From Euglena gracilis (Eukaryota > Euglenida > Euglenophyceae > Euglenales): a DNA stretch of 64,000 nt. The position numbers and the translations under genes are program-made. Below, in pieces: positions 11,690-38,966 of the stretch. The first letter of the stretch is position 1. Each line of letters begins with the position of its first letter. The notes beneath the pieces were generated by a model. The model worked only from the letters and a program-made list of their open reading frames with translations. It searched no databases and was not told where the DNA came from. The stretch covers positions 18,518,691-18,582,690 of the forward strand of contig CP154955.1 of assembly GCA_039621445.1 (NCBI GenBank), read 5' to 3'.

Positions 11690-11920
11690 GGGGTCCGGAG
11701 TGCCTTGGGGTGCCTGCCCAGGCACTACCCCCCAGAGTCGGATTTCAGCCTGTGCCCAGGCACGTTCCTTTGAAAATAGGCCATTTTTGGCTCGCCGGCG
11801 CCTTTGGCACCGGGGTCTGTGCTAGGGCACTTTTGGCTGTGTCCCCCCCCCCCTGGGGGTCGGATTTGGAGTGCCTTGGAGCCTGCCCAGGAAGGCACCC
11901 TCCCCCGGGGTGGGGTCGGC
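11690..11920. mobile_element. word-iterated insert in the recombinase gene, word TGCCCAGGCA
   Basis: The words GTGCCTTGG and TGCCCAGGCA recur in both orientations at the two ends, with C/G-runs and a core carrying CGCCGGCGCCTTTGGC. It separates the arginine box from the HxxR box of the recombinase, so it was inserted after that gene arrived. The exact ends are unclear. Confidence 0.45.
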
Positions 11921-12349
11921 ACCCAACTAAAATACAGCCTGTTCCTCGCACAAACCCTCACCCATACTCACGATGCGATATTCTCCGCCAGCACATTGCA
12001 ACGTAACCTCAAGATATTACGACAAGGCACCCCCAGTGCAGGGGTTACCTGGCACGGTTTCAGAAGGGGAGGCGCACGGACAATGTTTGAGTGTGGCATC
12101 CCCACCACCAATATCGCCACTTGGTGCCGTTGGAGCTCCACCGAACTTGCCCATTGGTACATCGGGCCCACTCCATCCATTTCATGTGACTCATCCCGGG
12201 AACTTCCCATGCCCCCTGCTTCCTCAACCTGGAAGGTGGACACCTTTCTGTGCTGGAAGGCCACTCATATTTTCCTTCGCGAACAGCATTACATAAGACA
12301 GCCTTCAAGCGGCTGCCATTCAAGCTGAGAACACTTTTCAACGTCTCAC

Positions 12350-14200
12350 ACAATTTGTCAAGGGGTGTTTCTCAGGATCGCTCCAGCTCTAAACACACAA
12401 ACAGTCGGCCTGGTGGAACTATGCGCTTTCTCGTATTCCCGGCGGTTATACAGACCCACACACGCGCATCGGATCCGCCTTCCGTCATCATGGTTGACCA
12501 AAGGTGCTTGCGGACGGACGAGGTTGCGAAGCTGTTGGAATTGATGCCTCGCTGTCCTGGGTTTAAAAAGTCATTACTCCTTAAAAAAAAAAAAAGGCAA
12601 AAAAATTCCTGCTCTCCCCCAAGCCGGACCCCCATCTCAGGCATAGGGCTGGCAATGGAAGAGGAGGTTCCTGCATGGTTTGCAAGTGCTAGGGTGGTGT
12701 TGCCTCTGCTGTGCTGCTCCACTGTGTGCACTCCCTTTTGATGGCTTCCCTAACTCTCGTTGTTCTGCTCGATGTGACAATTAACTGTGGACGCAACCTA
12801 TGTGTGCATACGCTGGATTCAAAGCCCTTCTCCACTTCGTTGCTGTCCGAAAAAAAAGTCAGCCGCCTCCAGCGATGGATAATATCACAGCAGTTCACAT
12901 GGGGTGGTTTTGTTTGATGAATCAACGGAGAAGGACTTTGTTTGCTACCCTCTAGACACTAAGTATGGCGGCGCATAGCGTTCTGCCTCAGGTAAAACTA
13001 AAATTTGGTTGCCCTCGTCACAGCCTCCTATTGTATATTTCTTGTATCATTGAGCATGCTTGCTTTTTTCGTGCTGCACATGTGCAATCATATTAATATA
13101 TAATATGTTTTTTTTGCTATAGCATTATTCTTGCGTCACTGCGCAACTCATTTATTTTTTGTAATTCACATATTTAACCATAAAACTATGCAATTTTCTT
13201 TTACATACTGAAATTATAATTGTTAGTTTATTGTTTTGGTTGAAATACTGTTTGCCACGTGCAGCAAAACAATGGGATCAATCTGTGATGACCACAGAAA
13301 CCCTCCTGCATTGCTTGTGGAAGCCAACTTCTTGATTTTCCGTGCCGACTTCCTGTAACCTCAGATATACTGAGATACCCGAGATATATTGTACCACATT
13401 GAAAGAAATAAAATCCAAAAAGGTGTAAAGACGATGCAGATGGCTCTCTGATACTGAGGTGAAGTGAAATGGAGAAGTCTTTCTAACTTTTTTTTTTTTG
13501 AAAAAACACAGATCTTCTTGATATTTTTTAAAGCAAATGAGAAAACAATCCATCAGAGAAGCAGCTGGTGTGAAATGGGTGCACTAAGGGCATTTCTATG
13601 CGTCCACAATTACACAAATCAAAGGACACATATTGTCATATGGCGTCTTTGGTGAGAAGGATGAACTGTGAGCAATGCCTGTAAGCGATGGTTGTTGCAC
13701 GGGACGTTGCCATTGGGAAAATCTAGTTCTTAGTGAAGAAATTTGCGGTAAGGTATTTTTTTGGGAAATGAAGAATTTTCATAGTGTCGAATTTGCAACC
13801 AAAATACACACTCAGTTCAAAAAGTCATGACCCAAGCTGGTTTAATTAAAAGGAACAATGATAAGAAAAAGAACGTGTGTTGAATGAAAGGAAAAAAGTG
13901 GTTTTCAATAGCAAATAAACGCCATAATGAACTCACATTGTGACTTTTCAAAATTAATAAGGTAAACATTATACAATAAGAAATATATGAATTAGAACTC
14001 GAAAAATAAAAAAAAATCCAATAACAAGGTGACACATCAGCCGATCTTGGTGTTAAGGCAACAGAACATATCAAAATCATTCCAATTACCTTTCCTAAAA
14101 TAAAATTAAAATATTATTTTTTTTTATGATGCTCTGATTCAGGGAATCAGATCAGCGAAAAAAATCACGTCTGGAAACAGATGGTGGCCGCTTTGCACCG
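12350..14200. other. AT-rich stretch without recognised features
   Basis: It contains only short frames, A/T homopolymers and a small ATTAATATATAATAT stretch. No exon with convincing splice sites and no delimited repeat was found. It lies between the recombinase element and the 3' end of gene C. Confidence 0.5.
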
Positions 14201-14201
14201 C

Positions 14202-29893
<15,692 letters not shown>

Positions 29894-30469
29894 GGGGCGG
29901 CCATCCGGCACACGCCGGGGAGGCTCCGGCGGGCTGCGGCCGCCGCGCGGGACTCAGCGCCCTGCTGTGGCCGCCATCGGTCCCTGGCGGGAGGAGCGGG
30001 ACGGCTGCGCCGCCCAAGCACGGGTGCGGTGAGCCCAGGCGAGAACCTCGCGACGTGGCGAATCAGGTGACGGCATCCCGATGGGAAAGTGGCAGCCCAC
30101 GGGGCGCAATTTTTGGTTCGGCCACAGATTCACTCAATCCGGGGGTGGGGTGCGCTTGCGGTCAGGCTGGCTGGTCAGTCGGGACTGGCAAAGTTCTGTG
30201 ATGCATTTGCAGCCAGTTCGGGGTGGAACCCTCCACAAGGGGGGCCGTAATGGAACGCAGACCAGTTGGAAGGTTTGAACTAGCTTCAACGATGCTTATT
30301 TCCCTGTCGTCTTTGGCCAAAACCACAGATACGCTGACTCCGGGGGGTTTTCCCCTATGCAGCTGAGCCAAAACGAGTGAACCCACAGAACAGGGTGGCG
30401 GCCGCCCACGACACTGCACCGGGCACAGTGTCTCCCCTTGATCGCTGACCACGCCCTCGGTGTGCAGAG
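29894..30469. other. region upstream of the gene C start
   Basis: GC-rich for the first 150 bp, with a frame open only back to a TGA near 29955, which supports the ATG at 29891-29893 as the start. I see no clear TATA box. From 30100 on I see no gene or repeat with defined ends. Confidence 0.35.
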
Positions 30470-30710
30470 CAGGGGTTTTTTTTAAAGGCCGGGGGGAGAG
30501 GGGTCCCCCCCCCACCCCCCCCCCCCCCGGGGGGGGGGGGCAGGGACCCACTTTTAGGGGGGGATTTTGACACCGCGACATAGAAAATGCAAAAAAAAAT
30601 GGACTCCGGGCACCTGCCAGCCAAAAAAGGTACCCCCCAGGGGAGGGGGTCGGGCAGGACCCACCCACCCTACCCCCCCCCCGAGGTCCACGACTAAAAA
30701 AAAACCCCTG
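30470..30710. mobile_element. hAT-like miniature element, copy 1 of the CAGGGGTTTTTTTT family
   Basis: Terminal repeats CAGGGGTTTTTTTT and AAAAAAAACCCCTG with perfect 8-bp flanks GTGCAGAG (30462-30469 and 30711-30718). Length 241 bp, with long C and G runs inside. The second copy is at 54326-54584. It lies between genes B and C. Confidence 0.92.
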
Positions 30711-30913
30711 GTGCAGAGCCTGTGGCCGGGGGGGGGGGGATGGCACGGCAAAGTTGCGGAGCAGGGAGTGGCGTCGATGGTGCCCTGGTCCGGAAGTGCG
30801 GAAGGAAGACAGAGCGAAGAGAAGAGAAGAGGAAGAGGAAGGGCGGGCGAAGAGCAGTGGGCAACCGATGGCGATGGCCGTTCACGGATTCACTTTGAGC
30901 CCAAGGGGGGGGA

Positions 30914-31188
30914 CAGACGTTCATTTAGTGCGCACCTGAAACGTTGCCGCGGCGCACCTGAAACGTTGCCGCAGCGCACCAATGACGTTCCCGCGGCACA
31001 TGCTTTTTCTTGTCGCGGCACGGACAGGGGATAATTGAGACGGCTATGCCGTGGTGCACGAGGCGCTGCCGCGGCGCACGCGACGCACAGAAAGAAATCT
31101 TCCGCGGCGCACGCGATCACAAAATTCCGGTGGCACGGCGCACGCGGCGGAGAAAAAAAATTTCCGCGGCGCACTAAATGAAAGTCTG
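30914..31188. mobile_element. miniature element, word CCGCGGCGCAC
   Basis: Inverted ends CAGACGTTCATTTAGTGCGC and GCGCACTAAATGAAAGTCTG enclose at least seven copies of CCGCGGCGCAC-type words, several next to AAACGTTG or AAATTTCC. The flanks are G-runs, so the duplication cannot be read cleanly. Intergenic between B and C. Confidence 0.72.
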
Positions 31189-32031
31189 GGGGAAGTCCAG
31201 GACCCAGGCATCCAGTTAAACCCTTTTCGGTGGTTGCATCGCCCCATTCACGAGGAAAATGGGATTGAACGAACGAAGCCAACCATGTATTTTGTGTGAT
31301 CCAAAAGAAAATTAATTCAAGTAATCCATAATTAATTCATTTCTATGATTGAATCAAGCTTAATCAACAACATTAATTAATCGAAACCCTCTGGTTTCTT
31401 GATGTGAAACTCACTTTGAAAATTGTGTGCACGTGTGGGCAAGTACCATTTTGAAGCAAAATTATTTCATGGTTTTTCCAATGCAATCATCATGGTAAAT
31501 TTCGTTCAATTATTTGCACTCGTCTCTAACATGACACATAAGAACATCAGAAAAGGAGTTTCTGGCACATTTTATTCGAAAAAAGTACCAAAAACGGGGG
31601 GAAAGACTTTTATTGTCCAACTTTTGTCTAAGTGAAATTGCTCCAAAGAAAGTGTAGTGGATGCAACTGCCTGTTCTCTGGAAGTTTGCCTGTGCAAATG
31701 CCTGAAAACAATCGGAAAGGCAAAATATGTAAAAAAAAAACATACGACTAATATGCAAATAAAATGCGACGTTCAAATATTCGGAAAAAAAATGCCATTT
31801 ATGGAGGAAAAATACAAATTTTCAAAATTCTGGTGAGCAAAAATTATCCATCTTGCATATCCCCCCTGCAGTCAACCAGGGAACTTGAAATTCCATTCTT
31901 TCTCAAAAAAAGCAATGTGGCCGCTCAGGACACATCCAACCATCCACCCACTGGCGGGGTGACAACCATGGTCCAGTGAATCTGCATTCCAATTAGGAAA
32001 GGCCGGGGTCGAATTGCGGGGGTGTGGGAGA
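31189..32031. other. intergenic AT-rich sequence with a repeat fragment
   Basis: The stretch 31630-31880 resembles part of the element at 48904-49366 (shared TTTGCCTGTGCAAATGCC and a GCATATCCCCCCTG end). No exon was seen. It includes the 3' flank of gene B. Confidence 0.45.
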
Positions 32032-35000
32032 TCAGTGGGTGTCGGGGAACACGGTGCCGATGTAGGCGCGGCCCCCGCGCTGGATGGAGTGGCACACGAT
32101 GGTAACCGGGTAGCCTGCCACCTCCAGGCGGGTCCGCTCCTCCCCCAGCGTGAAGCACAGCGTGTACAGCGCGATCTCGAACTCGGAGATATGCCCCGGC
32201 AACTGCAACTGCACTGGCGGGGGCATTTGCATTTGTCGACCATCCAGCACCATCACAGGTCCCGCTTCCTGACACAACCCCCCGGTGGACCACTTTCCAC
32301 TTGCAAAAACGTTAATCACTCACATATAAAAGCAGTCAGTCGATCCCAGGGGTCCGCCAAAAATGGGCAGCAATTTAGCCATGCTTTTCAAAACGGCCTT
32401 CGGCACCAGGAAGGCCACTTTCGGCAATATCTGGCGACCTGGGGGGGGGGGTAGTCAGTCACTCCAGAAAACCAAATCAGACACCCCTGGGTCATCGGAC
32501 ACACCTCAGGCAATGGTACGATCCCGAAGTTTCCCGAAGTCCCCTGGGGCAAATTTTTTGTGGTGTTTTATCTTCTATCCAGGCTTGGAATGTTTGGCTG
32601 AATCCTAAAAAATTTCTCATTTCCTGTGTATTGCAACATCAGAGAAGGCTTGACTTTGGGATTCTTGTTCGACAGCCTAGGGCAGTCTTATTTTGGAGTT
32701 CGCATTTTGGGGAGGGATACTGTAAATGGACGCGATCCTCCTGACGGACAGAGTGGAACCGGCAGACTTGAAAGTTGTAAATTCAAGAAAAAGACTCTGA
32801 CATCCCAACAGCGGCGGCAAAGACATAATCGGGGCTCGTGCCAATGAACAGCGTGGAAACCGACTTCACCGGCAGCCCACTCTTGCCCACCACGGCGTCG
32901 TCCTCCCACGCGAACTTCAGCGAAAGCAGCCGCGGGGTGGGACTGGCCCCCGGGGCCCGGCCAGTCCGGGGGACCAGTGTGAACCCTGGGGAGAAGGAAA
33001 ATCTGCCAGAAGGAGCGAGCCACACCTTCCCAGCCTGAGAGGCCTCCAGAGAAGACGCAGCGAAGCGTGCTCAGCATGCCAGTGGATGCCTACCCCTCCC
33101 CCCAGGGAAGCTGGCTGCCGCCAAATTGGCCAGGGGGGACAACAGCATGTGCGGCAAGTGTAGCGAGGATGCACCCGCAGGCGAACTTCCCGAAGGGGGG
33201 AGGGAAATATAAATCCCTGGGTTCGCCCTGATGAGCAAAAGCGGATGAAGCCAACGGGACGTCGCTTGGACAAGGACAGAAGAAACGAGTGGGAGAAATG
33301 CAACGCTCTAAAGAAAGCCAGGAAGTCATTCATCGACCTTTGAGCGGTGCAGTGATCCACACGCGTCTTTCATATGGCACCATTTCTTCCCAGATTTGTT
33401 GTGTTTCCCTCCTCAGTCCCATCTCCACACACATTAAACTCACCCACCACACTTATATAATATCCCCCTGGGCCCAACCACCAAACCGTGACCTATAACC
33501 CCCACCCTGGAAGGAGAATGATGAGGAACGTGCAAACAGGTGAGGTGGGAATGCCAACTTATGAGGTTTGGCAAAAAAAATAACATAAAATTGCCCAAAG
33601 TACCTTATTTTGCCCACCTGGTGCAAAAATAGGGGGTATTTTTTGGGCCTCTTCCGGTTGCACACTGGGCCTCGACTTATAACTCTCCCACTTATAACCC
33701 CCCAGGGCCGACCACCAAACAGAATCCTGTGAGACCCCCTGGGGGGTTATAAGTGGAGTTGAAAGGGATTTGCGGGTTTGCAAAAAAAAATTCAGTGGGG
33801 ATGGCAACATCACTCGACTTGGCCCGCAAGCCAAGAAGAGTGATCCAGAGGGAACGTCATACATGGGGACCTGAGTCCCACTTTCCGACTTTTCGGTCTT
33901 TCTGGGCAACTGTTGGCGGATTCGGGGAGGGCTGGCACTTATTTTTAGGAATAGGGTTGAGGTTGGGTTCGGAGCGCCGAAAATTGGCCTCATTTAGGGA
34001 CAAAATTAGGCGAGAAGTTAAGACCCTGTTTCGTAAAAAAAATTTGGAACACTTTTCGCCTAAAATTCACCCAAATTCGACCGAAGTTGAGCCTAAATGG
34101 TCCGAGATGCAGCTGGACTTCTTCCAAAATTCCAAAAAAAAATAGGAGATGCACAGATATACGGCCGTCCCTAACCCTATCCCAGACCATCACCCAATTT
34201 TCCCAGAAAACCGCCCCCCCCCCCGGATCACTCCACTTGGCCATCGAGCCAAATAGAGTGATGATACAATATCTCAGGCTTGTATATCTTTGGTGACCTC
34301 AATGGCGAATGGCACCACCATACCTCCCCAAAAAATTGCCTAACAGGTTGGCCTGGTACCAGGGACCCTGACCAATTTCCTAACAGGTTCCCTGGCGTGA
34401 CAAAAGCCTGGGGGGAACCTCGGTAGTCAGCTCGGCCTGCCGCCTCCTCCAGCATGAACTTCACCCAGTTGTGGAAGCCGATCACCGTCCCAGCTACAGG
34501 GTTGTGTGGGTGGGCCTGGTGGGGGGTTGACCCTTCCACTTGGGAGGGGGAAGGGGTGGTGGACAGGCAGTATTTATTGAGGCGATTTAAAAACCTTTAA
34601 AAAAAATATGCAAACCCCTGAAAAAAATTTGGCAAAATAATGATTGAATAATCCTTAAAAAAAACGCCTATAAAAATTTAATAATCCTTTGAAAAAAATG
34701 CCTATAAAGCTATAATATATATGTACATATACATATATACACACATATACATATATATTGTAAAATAAAATATATTATACATATTTATATAAAAATATAA
34801 AATAAGAATTATGAAACTTTCCACCTTGAAGATAATTCCTGGTGGTAGACTCCGCCCGACCAACAGGCTTCCCGGGCTTCCCGTTCAACCCTGCCTGTCC
34901 CGCTGCTCCCCGCAGAACACATGCTCGAACCCGCAGCTGTCGTTGCGGCCCCCGCGGCCATACAGGTCGAACCACAGCCCGTGGATGAACGCCCGGAACG

Positions 35001-37944
35001 CCTGCGAGACAGTGCGGGAGGGCTTCAACGTCTGCCCGAAGGCTGGGTAGTTGAGTTCAATCAGAGAAAGGGTGGCCAAGAGGCCAAGCCACCTGGGTTG
35101 CGGGCAAGCACCTACAGTCAGCCCCCAAAATTTGCCCATTTTAGGCCATTTTAGGCCATTTTAGGTCATTTTAGGCCATTTTAGGCCATTTTAGGTCATT
35201 TTAGCTATAGGTGCTTGGTTGCGGGTTCGTGGCCTGCCTCGTCGCCTCGTGGGGAGCTGCCGCGGACCAATTAACAGATGGCAGGGTAACAGTAGGAGAA
35301 GGCTTCATTGGAGGAGGCTCTCGAGCTTCCTCGACCGAGCTCGAGCCTACGTTAGACAGCCCGAAGTTCCAGCTCAAGCCTCCTGCGACGGCAACCCCCC
35401 GAGGGGCATACCTGCTTTGTGGAGCCGACCCGGTTCTTCTGGAGGAGGTAGGCATGGCAGTACCGCATGGGCTGCGTGTCCATGATTTGGAAGGCAGCTG
35501 GCTTCTGAACCTGCTGCACTGCACTTCAGCGCCCGCTGAAAAGGTCATCGTATGACACACCCCACCCCACCAGTCTACACTTTACACCCATTTGGAGTTT
35601 CAAAGCTCCTAAGAACCACCCCTGACCATGATGTGCCCAATATGCCCTTTCTGAAATGGAAAAAAAAATGAATGAAACGAGATGAGGAAGCACCTTCCTT
35701 GTGCTTGTGTTTGGAATTGGAAATAGATAACGAAACAGTCCGGGAAGGAGGGTCCAACAAACAAGAAGCGTAGGGATTTTGCACAAATTAGACCAATTAG
35801 ACCAACGTGAAGCTGGCTAGCTAGGCTGATGAGAGGAAAATTGCGTTGAAAGAGCAACAAATTCAATGACTGGCAAAAATGCAAAATTCAGCAAATGGAA
35901 TCTTGCAGAACTGCAGATTTGCTGTCTGGAGAAATCTTGCTTGTTTTGACAATTAGATTGTTGGGTTGTATTCCATCCAGGGACAAAACACATTTTACTA
36001 TTTGATGCATTTTATCATGAGGAAAACTGGAATGGAGGCTGAGGGATCTGAGGGATCATCTGTCACATCCCTGGGGAATCATTGTATGTCAGAAAAGGCA
36101 CATGAAACGGGAGAAAGGTGCAAAAAAAAGGGGCAGCTGCCTTGCCGACGTCCAAAAACTCCTCGATTTCCCGCAGCTCCCCCTGGGTGACTGTCTCCGC
36201 CACCCCAACGTCCGCCTCGTAGTTGTCTAGGAGGGCTTTCAGGGCCCGGAAGGTCGGCCGCTCGAACACCTGTGAGACCCAGTCGGACGCTGGTGGAAGC
36301 GTGTGGTGTGGCAAGAGTCGTTGACCTCATTGGAAGGAAGTGAAAGCCCATGTGTTTCATATGAGTTGCATGAGTTGCATGAGTAGCATGAGTGGCATGA
36401 GTTGCATGAGTTGCATGAGTAGCATGAGTGGCATGAGTTGCGTGAGTAGCATGAGTGGCATGAGTTGTATGTGTCGCATAAGTTGCATGAGTTGCATGAG
36501 TAGCATGATTTGTATGAGTTGCATATGCCACAGTCCCAACCACTCCCTCGCTCTCTGTTTCAGTCTCATTACATGATTGGAGCAATTTCAGGCAATAAAT
36601 AATGTCTCATAATGGCAAGTAATGGCTCATCGACATGTGTGATCATAAGCATCAAACCATCAACACAGGAGAGTGAAAAACTTACCGCCACAAGTCAAAT
36701 GCAAACCGTTTCGTCAACCCGCATGAAGAGAGGCTCGGCTGCTGTGTCCACCCCAGCGTCCCGGCCCAGGGCTGGATAGGAAATCCAGAGACCCATGGGC
36801 GCTGAGGGGCTGTGTCATCGCACTTGCTCCACCATCCCCCACTACCAGCGAAGGTGGGGGCAGGGAGCCCCTCCTTCGTCAACTGTCCCCCTTCCTGATT
36901 TCCAGGACGTATTCATTATTACTTGGCAAGCAAACGGCCCCATCCCCATCAGGGGCCCATCCCGAACATTTTGTCGTCCAAAAAGAGGCTTTTCGAAGGG
37001 TCAGAGTGCCAACCATCCAACCCCCAGGCTTTGCTTTCAGGTCCCCCCCAATCTGCATACCATCAGAAGCACCGACCAGCCCCCCCCCCCCCCAAAGAAC
37101 TGCTTTCCTGGCCCGCCCTGCCAGGCCGCCCGCTGCTGCAGGTCCACCTCCAGGTCCCGGCCAAAGACGAGGCGGTTGGCGTCCAGCGCCCACAGGCGGC
37201 CGCCCGCGGCGCTCAGGCTCGCCAGTTCGGGGCGGGCCGTGTCCTCGCGGAACACCGCGGATGAGGAAACCCTCCCCGGATGAAGGCAGAATTGACCGAG
37301 GAGGGGGAGGGAGGGTTCCAGAGTTTACAGCGAACACCGCTGGACCAAGTCAAATGAGATGATTCCTTAAATAAATTAAAAAAAAACAGCCAAAAGGGGA
37401 GTGGGCAGAGCCCACAGGAGCTTTAGGACTGGGGGGGGGGGGTTCGATTGTGCCAAAACCCCTTTCTGTGCGCTGTGAGTTCAAAGGTGGTTTCATCATT
37501 TTTCATTGGTCCCAATGGGAGCAAGGTTTGTTCACACGGTTCTGGACATTTCGAAAGGGAAGGAATCACAAGGTCAAAGTGCCCAATCAGGGGTTTCCTC
37601 ACGTAATTTAGTCTGAAACTCACATTATGCAGTTGTTGTGTTGTTTGGTTGGGTGGCACAAGTTAATCTCGAGCACACTCCCACCAGCCTCGGACGGTTC
37701 GCAACCGCTGAGATCGGCCTCCTCGGTGTCTTCGGCCTCCGGCGCCACGATTTGCATCTCCAGCAGCCCACCACTGTCGAGCTTCACCGCGACATCCTGA
37801 AGCCGGGGGATGTCGCGTCGAAGCAGGCGAAAATTCTTCCAATCGTAATATTCAAAATAAGCAACAACAACAAAAACAACAACAACAATACATCTCATTC
37901 TAATGCAAACAAAGCAGGTGTGCATGTACATCGTGTGTGCGCAC

Positions 37945-37976
<32 letters not shown>

Positions 37977-37998
37977 CTGTGTGTGTGTGTCTGTGTGT

Positions 37999-38056
<58 letters not shown>

Positions 38057-38736
38057 TGGTGTGCGTGTGCGTGCGGTGCGGTGCGTGCGTGCGGTGCGGT
38101 GCGTGCGGTGCGGTGCGTGCGTGCGTGCGTGCGGTGCGGTGGCGTGCGGTGCGGTGCGTGCGGTGTGTGCGGTGCGTGGCGGTGTGTGCGGTGCGGTGCG
38201 GTGCGTGCGGTGCGGTGTGTGGTGCGTGCGGTGTGTGCGGTGTGTGCGGTGCGGTGGGCGGTGGCGGTGCGTGTGGTGTGCGGTGCGGTGCGGTGCGTGC
38301 GTGCGTGTGCGTGCGGGTGTGCGTGCGTGCGTGCGTGTGTGCGTGGTGCGTGGTGTGCGTGGGGTGCGTGTGCGTGTGTGCGTGTGCGTGGTGTGGGTGC
38401 GTGGGTGCGTGGGTGCGTGGGGGGTGCGTGCGTGCGTGCGTGTGTGCGTGTGTGCGTGTGTGTTGCGTGCGTGCGGGCGTGCGTGCGTGTGGGTGCGTGG
38501 TGTTGCGTGGGTGCGTGGGTGTTGGGTGCGTGGTGTGTGGGTGCGTGTGTGTGTGGGTGCGTGGGTGGTGGTGTGTGGGTGTGTGGGTGCGTGGGTGCGT
38601 GGGTGCGTGTGTGGCGTGTGCGTGGGTTGTGTGCGTGGGTGCGTGGTGCGTGGTTGTGGGTGCGTGGTGCGTGGGTGTGTGGTGTGTGGGTGGGTGGGTG
38701 TGTGTGTGTGGTGTGGGTGTGTGTGTGTGTGTGTGT

Positions 38737-38789
<53 letters not shown>

Positions 38790-38807
38790 CGTGCGTTCGT
38801 GCGTGTG

Positions 38808-38847
<40 letters not shown>

Positions 38848-38933
38848 GGCGTGTGTGTGCGTGTGTGCGTGCGTGCGTGCGTGCGTGCGTGCGTGTGTGT
38901 GTGTTGCGTGCGTGCGTGCGTGCGTGCGTGTTG

Positions 38934-38966
<33 letters not shown>

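Larger units (their letters stand above)
10084..12330 (+). mobile_element. decayed tyrosine recombinase element
   Basis: Two coding modules follow each other: a 361-codon ORF (10101-11186) and a tyrosine recombinase spread over shifted frames from about 11065 to 12180. The recombinase shows a helical core-binding start (EQTIGTYKVAARKLAYFASS), the arginine I box (FALGLRISAANSL, about 11460-11505), the HxxR box (TWHGFRRGGARTM, about 12045-12085) and a candidate catalytic Tyr in AHWYIG near 12155. A word-iterated insert (11690-11920) splits the catalytic domain. The WSS after the HxxR box resembles the GRWSS region of eukaryotic DIRS, Ngaro and Crypton recombinases (family knowledge). No reverse transcriptase was seen. 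Frame changes and the insert make it a probable pseudogene unless unseen introns restore it. Confidence 0.7.
32032..37237 (-). other. EndoU catalytic domain of gene B
   Basis: In order: GGRLWALDANRLVFGRDLE; VDTAAEPLFMRVDET; PTFRALKALLDNYEADVGVA then EIEEFLD; TQPMRYCHAYLLQKNRVG; FIHGLWFDLYGRGG then DSCGFEHVFCGE; VIGFHNWVKFMLEEA; PVKSVSTLFIGTSPD; SEFEIALYTLCFTLGEE and AYIGTVFPDTH. These match the family blocks LW-x-x-D-x-N-R, LLDNY, GFEHVF-x-GE, GFHNW and K-S-x-x-x-F-x-G-x-S-P. The two catalytic histidines (GFEHVF, GFHNW) and the catalytic lysine (PVKS) are all present, so activity is plausible. A stop follows the usual C-terminal IGT-x-x-P. Confidence 0.92.

Noticed and set aside
33753-34145. 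130-codon ORF with lysine-rich end as a gene
   Set aside because: It lies across the AT-rich core of the foldback element at 33809-34263 and ends in a poly-lysine run from an A-tract. No splice or domain evidence.
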